In this document: positions 58,896 to 64,000 of the stretch, one piece after another | How the letters are laid out: the number at the start of each line of letters is the position of its first letter | Position numbering within the stretch: position 1 is the first letter of the stretch | Assembly (NCBI RefSeq): GCF_035917975.1 | Contig: NZ_CP109130.1 | Location: 5,146,001 to 5,210,000 of the forward strand | Source: Streptosporangium sp. NBC_01756 | GTDB taxonomy: Bacteria > Actinomycetota > Actinomycetes > Streptosporangiales > Streptosporangiaceae | Length of the DNA stretch: 64,000 nucleotides | Reading direction: 5' to 3' | The notes under the pieces: generated by a model | Databases searched by the model: none | Seen by the model: the letters and a program-made list of their open reading frames with translations, nothing else | Told to the model about the DNA's origin: nothing | Translations under genes and position numbers: made by a program

Positions 58896-60382
58896 CGACG
58901 GCCGCCTCCCCCGGAACCTCGCGCCTGAAGGCCCTCGACGTTCCGGGACTCCTGCGGAGCCGACGGCACGGGCTGGTGCTGGGCGGGGCCGTGGTGCTGG
59001 CCTCGGCGGTCTACTCACTCCTCGGGCTGGTCAAGTTCGCGACCTTCCGCACCAGCGTCTTCGACCTGGTCATCTTCGACCAGGCGGTGCGCGGCTACGC
59101 GGACTTCGGGCCGCCCGCCGTACCGGCGGTCGGCATGCAGTACGGCCTGGGGATGGGGTTCCTCCAGCTCGCCGACCACTTCTCGCCGATCCTGGCCCTG
59201 CTGGCCCCGCTCTACTGGCTGCACGACGGCCCGCAGACGCTGATCGTCGCCCAGGCGGTGCTGTTCGCGCTGGCCGCGGTCCCGATCTGGCACTACGCCG
59301 AGCGCCGGGTCGGCACAATCCCGGCCCACCTGGTCGCCGTGGCCTACCTGGTGTCGTGGCCGATCGCGCAGGCCGCGGGGTTCGACTTCCACGAGGTGGC
59401 GTTCGTCCCGCTGCTGAGCGCGATCATGATCGAGCGGTTCGACGCCGGCCGACCGGCCGTCGGCGTGCTCGCCGCCGCCGGTCTGCTGCTGGTCAAGGAG
59501 GACATGGGCCTGCTGCTCGCCGGGTTCGGGGTGTATCTGCTCCTCACCCGGCGACGGCTGGAGGGGGCCGCGCTCATCCTCTTCGCGCTGGGCGCGCTGG
59601 TGATGATCCGCAGTGTGCTGATGCCGATGGCGGGGGCGGGTCCCACGGGATTCCACTGGGCCTACGGCAACTGGGGCGCGGATCTGGGTGAGGTGGCGCT
59701 GGCCGTCCTGCGGAATCCGCCGGCGGCACTGGCGCAGTTCGTCAGCCCGATGGTCAAGGTGAACACGCTGGCCTTCCTGCTGTGGCCGATGGCGCTGACC
59801 GCGCTGTTCTCGCCGCTGGCCCTGGTGGCGGTCCCGCTGGTCGCGGAGCGGTTCCTGGCGGACCGGTCGCAGTGGTGGGGGCCGGAGTTCCAGTACAACG
59901 CCTTCGCCGTCGCCATCCTCGTCTGCGCCGGGGTGGACGGGGCCGCCCGGCTCGCGGAGCGGCTCCGAGAACGGTTCGGGGGACGGTTCGAGGGGCGGCG
60001 CGTGATCACCCACTGGGCGGTCGCGATCTGCGTGATCGGCCTCACGCTCGTCCCGCGCTTCGAGCTCGGCAAGCTCCTGGACCCGGCCTTCTACCCGGGC
60101 GAGCCGTACGTCGCGGCGGCGCGTGAGGCCGTGGCCAGAGTGCCGGACGGAGTGGTCGTCGAGGCCGCCAACGGCGTCGGTTCCGCGCTCACCGCGCGGA
60201 CGACGGTGCTGCTCTGGGGCCCGCAGTCGTACGGCGCGCCCTGGGTGGTCGCCGACGTGGCGCGGTGGAGTTACCCGTTCGGCGAGTTCGACGCGCAGCG
60301 GCGCCGGGTCGACGAGGCCCTGGCGAACGGCTACCGCAAGGTGTTCGAGCAGGACGGCTACGTGGTGCTCAACCGGCCCTGA
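58892..60382 (+). CDS. DUF2079 multi-pass membrane protein
   Basis: A 496-residue membrane protein of the DUF2079 family, GT-C-like in shape, with about nine helices. Conserved features are FDLVIFDQAVRGYADFG near the start, LADHFSPILALLAPLYW, GFDFHEVAFVPLLSAIM, and VKEDMGLLLAGFGVYLLL; the charged Asp/His residues in loops suggest a transferase or metal site. It overlaps the sortase stop by four bases and would be made with it. No experimental role is known to me; use as a membrane sugar transferase acting on the surface protein is a guess from context. Confidence 0.85.
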   Translation: MTTAASPGTSRLKALDVPGLLRSRRHGLVLGGAVVLASAVYSLLGLVKFATFRTSVFDLVIFDQAVRGYADFGPPAVPAVGMQYGLGMGFLQLADHFSPILALLAPLYWLHDGPQTLIVAQAVLFALAAVPIWHYAERRVGTIPAHLVAVAYLVSWPIAQAAGFDFHEVAFVPLLSAIMIERFDAGRPAVGVLAAAGLLLVKEDMGLLLAGFGVYLLLTRRRLEGAALILFALGALVMIRSVLMPMAGAGPTGFHWAYGNWGADLGEVALAVLRNPPAALAQFVSPMVKVNTLAFLLWPMALTALFSPLALVAVPLVAERFLADRSQWWGPEFQYNAFAVAILVCAGVDGAARLAERLRERFGGRFEGRRVITHWAVAICVIGLTLVPRFELGKLLDPAFYPGEPYVAAAREAVARVPDGVVVEAANGVGSALTARTTVLLWGPQSYGAPWVVADVARWSYPFGEFDAQRRRVDEALANGYRKVFEQDGYVVLNRP

Positions 60383-60416
60383 CCGGGGGACCGTGGCCTG
60401 CGGGGCCGTATCCGTC

Positions 60417-60525
60417 GAGCACCACGATGTAGTGAACCTTAACAATACACTCAATATCTTTTCACTTGTGCTGTTTGGTCGTCTAAGGCATCGTCAACGT
60501 CGGACAACCGGACAGGGGTGGGAAA
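60417..60525 (+). promoter_or_regulatory. AT-rich leader before the DMT permease
   Basis: The stretch 60430-60480 (AACCTTAACAATACACTCAA and CTTTTCACTTGTGCTG) is far more AT-rich than the rest of the region. It sits 45-95 bp before the GTG at 60526 and probably holds the promoter. No clear palindrome. Confidence 0.45.
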
Positions 60526-61452
60526 GTGTTCAGTGGTGTAAGTGGAACGTTGGTACGCATGGGCGTGCTCGCCCTCCTGTGGGGATCGACCTTTCTGTGG
60601 ATCAAGTTGGCGCTGGGGGGCCTGTCCCCGGTCCAGGTCACCTTCACCCGCTGCGTGCTGGGGGCGCTCGTCCTGATCGCCCTGTGCTACTCCACGGGTG
60701 GACGCCTGCCGCGCGACCGCGCGACCTGGGGGCACATCATCGTGGCCGCCTTCTTCTGCAACGCTCTGCCGTTCGCCCTGTTCAGTATCGGCGAGCAGAC
60801 CGTCGACTCCGGGGTGGCCGGTGTCCTGAACGCGACGACTCCGCTGTGGTCCCTGCTGATCGGCATTGCCATCGGCACGGAACGCGGGCTCGACCCGATC
60901 CGCCTGGGCGGGCTCCTCCTCGGGTTCGCCGGTACGTTGGTGATCTTCGCTCCGTGGCACCAGACCGGCCTCGCGAGCTGGGGCTCCGTCGCCATTCTCG
61001 GGGCGGCGGCGAGTTATGCCGTCGCCTTCGCATACATGGGCCGCAAGCTCGTCGGGAAGGGCAACGCCACCATCACCCTCTCCGCCGGGCAGCTCATCGC
61101 CGCCACGGGATGGAGCGCGCTGACCCTGCCCGCCGGTGGTCTGGAGCCGGTGCACGCCAACCCGGCGGTCTTGATCGCTGTCGTCGTCCTGGGGACGTTG
61201 GCCACCGGGATCACTTTCCACCTCACCTACCGGATCATCGCCGACGAAGGCGCGACCAACGCCGCCGTCGTCGGATACCTGTTGCCGGTGGTCTCGGTGA
61301 CGCTGGGGGCGATCGTCCTCGACGAGGAGCTCAGCCTCCGGGTCGTCGCGGGCATGGCCGTCGTGCTCGTCGGCGTCGGGATGACGCGGCGGCGGAAGCC
61401 GGCGCCGCCGGCCGCTGAGGACCGGGCGGTGCCGGCCGTATCGGAGCGCTGA
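60526..61452 (+). CDS. EamA-family DMT permease
   Basis: A 308-residue ten-helix permease of the drug/metabolite transporter family, made of two EamA repeats. The first repeat has LALLWGSTFLWIKLALGGLS and VAGVLNATTPLWSLLIGIAI. The second has GAAASYAVAFAYMGRKLVGK and NAAVVGYLLPVVSVTLGAIV, ending in DEELSLRVVAGMAVVLVGVG. GTG 60526 has GGGG seven bases upstream. Metabolite export is likely; the substrate is unknown. Confidence 0.92.
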   Translation: MFSGVSGTLVRMGVLALLWGSTFLWIKLALGGLSPVQVTFTRCVLGALVLIALCYSTGGRLPRDRATWGHIIVAAFFCNALPFALFSIGEQTVDSGVAGVLNATTPLWSLLIGIAIGTERGLDPIRLGGLLLGFAGTLVIFAPWHQTGLASWGSVAILGAAASYAVAFAYMGRKLVGKGNATITLSAGQLIAATGWSALTLPAGGLEPVHANPAVLIAVVVLGTLATGITFHLTYRIIADEGATNAAVVGYLLPVVSVTLGAIVLDEELSLRVVAGMAVVLVGVGMTRRRKPAPPAAEDRAVPAVSER

Positions 61453-61602
61453 CGGGGCGACCGCGAGCGCCGGGTGCTCTGCCCGCACTCCTCGCCCGCA
61501 CCGTCCGCCGGGTGGCCGAACGCCGGTCCCGGGCCGCACGGGTCGGGCCGGGAGCCGGAATCGGGTAGGACACGGACAAAGGTTCTGTTGTAATCTGCCA
61601 AC

Positions 61603-61621
61603 AACCGAACAATGCTCGGTT
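61603..61621. promoter_or_regulatory. TetR-type palindrome upstream of the thiolase
   Basis: AACCGA (61603-61608) and TCGGTT (61616-61621) are perfect arms around a 7-base centre, ending 18 bp before the start codon. Fatty-acid TetR repressors often bind such sites. No regulator gene is adjacent. Confidence 0.55.
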
Positions 61622-61639
61622 TCATCAGCAGGAGGCACT

Positions 61640-62785
61640 GTGGCAGAGGCGTACATCGTCGGGGCGGTCCGCACCCCGGTCGGTAAGAAGAAGGGCGGCC
61701 TGTCCACCGTCCACCCCACCGATCTGGCCGCGCACACCCTCAAGGCGCTCATCGACCGCACGGGTGTCGACCCGGCCGCGGTGGAAGACGTGATCATGGG
61801 CTGCGTCATGCAGTTCGGCCCGCAGAGCATGGACATCGCGCGCAACGCGTGGCTCTCGGCCGGCCTTCCGGAGAACGTCGCCGGCGTGACCATCGACCGC
61901 CAGTGCGGCTCCTCCCAGCAGTCGATCCACTTCGCGGCCCAGGGCGTGCTGTCCGGCACCCAGGATCTCGTGGTGGCCGCCGGGGTGGAGTCCATGAGCA
62001 TCGTGCCGATGGGCTCCTCCATCACCGCGGCCCTGGAGAAGGGCATGCCCTTCCCGTTCGGCACGGGATGGGTCGAGCGGTACGGCAAGCAGGAGATCTC
62101 CCAGTTCCGCGGCGCCGAGCTCATGTGCGAGAAATGGGAGCTCTCGCGCGACGAGCTGGAGCGGTTCGCCTACGAGAGCCACCAGCGGGCGGCCAAGGCC
62201 GTCGCGAACGGTTACTTCAAGGACCAGATCGCCCCGATCAACGGCGTCGAGGACGACGAGGGCCCGCGCCCGGACAGCACACTGGAGAAGATGGCGTCGC
62301 TGAAGACCCTCAAGGAGGGCGGCCGGATCACGGCGGCGACCTCCTCGCAGATCTCCGACGGCTCCGGGGCGCTGCTGATCGCCTCCGAACAGGCGGTCCG
62401 CGACCACGGCCTGACGCCCCGGGCGCGCATCGTCACCCTGGCGCTCACCGGAGACGACCCGGTCTACATGCTGACCGCGCCGATCCCGGCGACCCAGAAG
62501 GCGCTGAAGAGGTCCGGTCTGTCCATCGACGACATCGACGTCACCGAGATCAACGAGGCGTTCGCCCCGGTGCCGCTGGCGTGGATCAAGGACATCGGCG
62601 CCGACCCGGCCAAGGTCAACCCGAACGGCGGCGCGATCGCCCTGGGCCACCCGCTGGGCGGGACCGGCGCGATCCTGATGACCAAGCTCCTCCACGAGCT
62701 GGAGCGCACCGGCGGCAGGTACGGCCTGCAGACGATGTGCGAGGGCGGCGGCCAGGCCAACGTCACGATCATCGAACGGCTCTAG
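61640..62785 (+). CDS. Acetyl-CoA acyltransferase (thiolase)
   Basis: A 381-residue thiolase. The nucleophile Cys89 is in IDRQCGSSQQSIHF, and the second catalytic pair is His337 in AIALGHPLGGTGA and Cys367 in QTMCEGGGQANV. VNPNGGAIALGHP and EINEAFAPVPLAW are family signatures. It would cleave 3-ketoacyl-CoA in fatty-acid breakdown or condense acetyl-CoA. GTG 61640 has AGGAGG four bases upstream. A TetR-type palindrome sits just before. It could finish beta-oxidation started by the acyl-CoA dehydrogenase, crotonase and SDR in this window. Confidence 0.96.
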   Translation: MAEAYIVGAVRTPVGKKKGGLSTVHPTDLAAHTLKALIDRTGVDPAAVEDVIMGCVMQFGPQSMDIARNAWLSAGLPENVAGVTIDRQCGSSQQSIHFAAQGVLSGTQDLVVAAGVESMSIVPMGSSITAALEKGMPFPFGTGWVERYGKQEISQFRGAELMCEKWELSRDELERFAYESHQRAAKAVANGYFKDQIAPINGVEDDEGPRPDSTLEKMASLKTLKEGGRITAATSSQISDGSGALLIASEQAVRDHGLTPRARIVTLALTGDDPVYMLTAPIPATQKALKRSGLSIDDIDVTEINEAFAPVPLAWIKDIGADPAKVNPNGGAIALGHPLGGTGAILMTKLLHELERTGGRYGLQTMCEGGGQANVTIIERL

Positions 62786-62924
62786 GGCGGCTCTGGGGCG
62801 GCGCGACCGCCGCCGACCGCCGGGCGGTCCGAGTGGGGCGGCGCGACCGCCGCGATCGCCGGGCGGTCCACTCGGCTCCGCCGCGATCGCCGGGCGGATC
62901 CGGGCGGACCGCCCGGCGAGGCGG
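62786..62924. repeat. GC-rich repeats between thiolase and manA
   Basis: A unit of about 36 bp (GGGGCGGCGCGACCGCCG...) lies at 62795-62830 and 62835-62869, period 40 bp. A third partial unit lies near 62879-62897. Stems such as GGGCGGACCGCCC suggest stacked terminators for two convergent genes. Confidence 0.8.
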
Positions 62925-64000
62925 TCACTCCGCCGGCCGGCCGGCCGGCCCCGGCTCGGCGGAGAACACGAGGCCGTGCCCGCCGAGCGTCACCGGCGGA
63001 TGCGCGGCCGGCACGAAGACCGACTCGCCGGCCCGCAGGTCGAGGGCGTCCGCCCGCACCGCGCCCTCGACGCAGAGCAGGATGCGGGGCAGCCCGCCGT
63101 CCAGCCGTACGTCGCCGTCCACGGCCACCCGGCGGAGCCGGAACTCCGGCGACGGTGTGGCGTACACGCCGTCGCACGCCTCGACCGGCAGCGGCTCCGC
63201 GGCCGGGTCGGTGACGCGCAGGAGCTCCGCCACGTCGACCGGTTTCGCGGTGAGACCGGCCCGCACGACGTTGTCGGAGCTGCCCATGATCTCCACGCCG
63301 AACCCCTGGAGGTAGCAGTGGAGCACCCCCGCGCCGAGGAAGAGCGCCTGCCCCGGAGCCAGCTCGTGCCGCTGCAGCAGGAGCGGGGCCAGGCAGGCGG
63401 GATCGCCGGGATAACGCCGTGCCAGCCGTACGACCAGGTCGTAGTCGGGGTGGTGCACGGCTGAGGCGGCCCAGACGGCCTGCTCGATCGCCGCACCGCG
63501 GTCGAGGAGCGCGTGCAGAGCGTCCAGGAGGGCGCCGGCCTCCAGTAGCGACACGACGTCCTTCAACGCCGGCACCCCCAGCCGGCCGAGGAGCATCGTG
63601 GCCTGCCCGGGGGAGCGGAAACCGGCCAGCGCGCTGAACGGGGTGAGCGCGCACACCAGCTCGGGCTTAGGCCAGGGGTCGCCGTAGACGCCCCTGGCGT
63701 GACCGTCGGCGGCTTGCTCGGCGGACGGGTGCACCTGGAGGGAGAGCGGCTGGGCGACGGCGATGAGCTTCATCAGGTACGGCAGCCGCTCGCCGTGCCG
63801 GGCGACGGTCTCCGGGCCGAGCTGCCCGAGCGGATCCGCGCCGACGACGTCGGCCAGCGAGCGGCCGTCCCCGGCGAGCAGCGAAGGCCCGGCGGGATGG
63901 GTGCCGAACCACATCTCGGCCTCGGGGCCCGGTGAGGGGATGGGCCGGCCGGTGAGGGCGGCGATGTCGGTACGGGATCCCCAGGCGTAGTCCTTGACGG
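62925..64000 (-). CDS. manA: Mannose-6-phosphate isomerase, class I (5' end cut)
   Basis: At least 357 residues of a type I phosphomannose isomerase, which interconverts mannose-6-phosphate and fructose-6-phosphate using Zn2+. The visible start, DYAWGSRTDIAALTG, lacks only about ten residues. Zinc ligands are in LQVHPSAEQA (Gln/His), KPELVCALTPF (Glu) and GAGVLHCYLQGFGVEI (His). The catalytic Arg is in NVVRAGLTAKPVDV. The stop is at 62925. It provides sugar nucleotide precursors, in line with the glycosyltransferase gene elsewhere. Its promoter lies outside the window. Confidence 0.95.
   Translation of the reverse strand, partial: VKDYAWGSRTDIAALTGRPIPSPGPEAEMWFGTHPAGPSLLAGDGRSLADVVGADPLGQLGPETVARHGERLPYLMKLIAVAQPLSLQVHPSAEQAADGHARGVYGDPWPKPELVCALTPFSALAGFRSPGQATMLLGRLGVPALKDVVSLLEAGALLDALHALLDRGAAIEQAVWAASAVHHPDYDLVVRLARRYPGDPACLAPLLLQRHELAPGQALFLGAGVLHCYLQGFGVEIMGSSDNVVRAGLTAKPVDVAELLRVTDPAAEPLPVEACDGVYATPSPEFRLRRVAVDGDVRLDGGLPRILLCVEGAVRADALDLRAGESVFVPAAHPPVTLGGHGLVFSAEPGPAGRPAE

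Overview
The window is about 64 kb of a high-GC chromosome from a filamentous actinobacterium. I read it as a member of the Streptosporangiales (Streptosporangium or Nonomuraea type). The grounds are GTG/TTG starts with strong Shine-Dalgarno sites, SigE-family sigma factors paired with membrane anti-sigma-like proteins, an XRE-DUF397 pair, DUF1876, a MDMPI-fold (mycothiol-type) protein, an IdeR-type regulator and class F sortases. The lineage is an inference from gene content, not a database result. No rRNA, tRNA, CRISPR array or prophage was seen.

Layout. 0-9 kb: a sigma/anti-sigma-like pair cut by the left edge, a broken GntR regulator, small stress-type genes (HxlR, SnoaL-like, flavoprotein, PPOX-fold), a multicopper oxidase with a membrane partner and LysR regulator, an SDR with a palindromic operator, and at least two decayed gene remnants. 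9-15 kb: a leucine-rich-repeat protein, a two-part glycosyltransferase, and a complete Ni/Co ECF transporter operon (CbiMN-CbiQ-CbiO). 15-19.5 kb: STAS protein, SDR plus crotonase (acyl-CoA metabolism), an IS605-type element carrying only TnpB, and a rhomboid protease. 19.5-29 kb: two-component system, MDMPI-fold protein, UTRA protein, SerC, CitA-type citrate synthase, PdxH and an MFS exporter. 29-41 kb: IdeR-like regulator, PAS-GAF-SpoIIE phosphatase, FAD monooxygenase with TetR, hydrolases, lipoprotein, acyl-CoA dehydrogenase, and a Thr/Pro-rich surface protein with its class F sortase. 41-51 kb: small exported proteins, two more sigma/anti-sigma-like pairs, an unknown Trp-rich gene pair beside three strong hairpins and an XRE-DUF397 pair, and a secreted Arg/Gly-rich repeat protein. 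51-64 kb: TetR-controlled DrrAB-type exporter, glycerophosphodiesterase, MFS, methyltransferase, a second surface protein-sortase module joined to DUF2079, a DMT permease, a thiolase and a right-edge mannose-6-phosphate isomerase.

How the parts work together. Two independent surface protein-sortase modules carry the same TP-x-GGA-x-TG signature just before their C-terminal membrane helix, which looks like a non-LPXTG sorting signal. Three sigma/anti-sigma-like operons, two STAS proteins and a SpoIIE phosphatase make this a signal-rich region. Several genes end in tandem copies of their own 3' end and terminator, and several intergenic gaps hold gene fragments, so the region has been shaped by small duplications and deletions.
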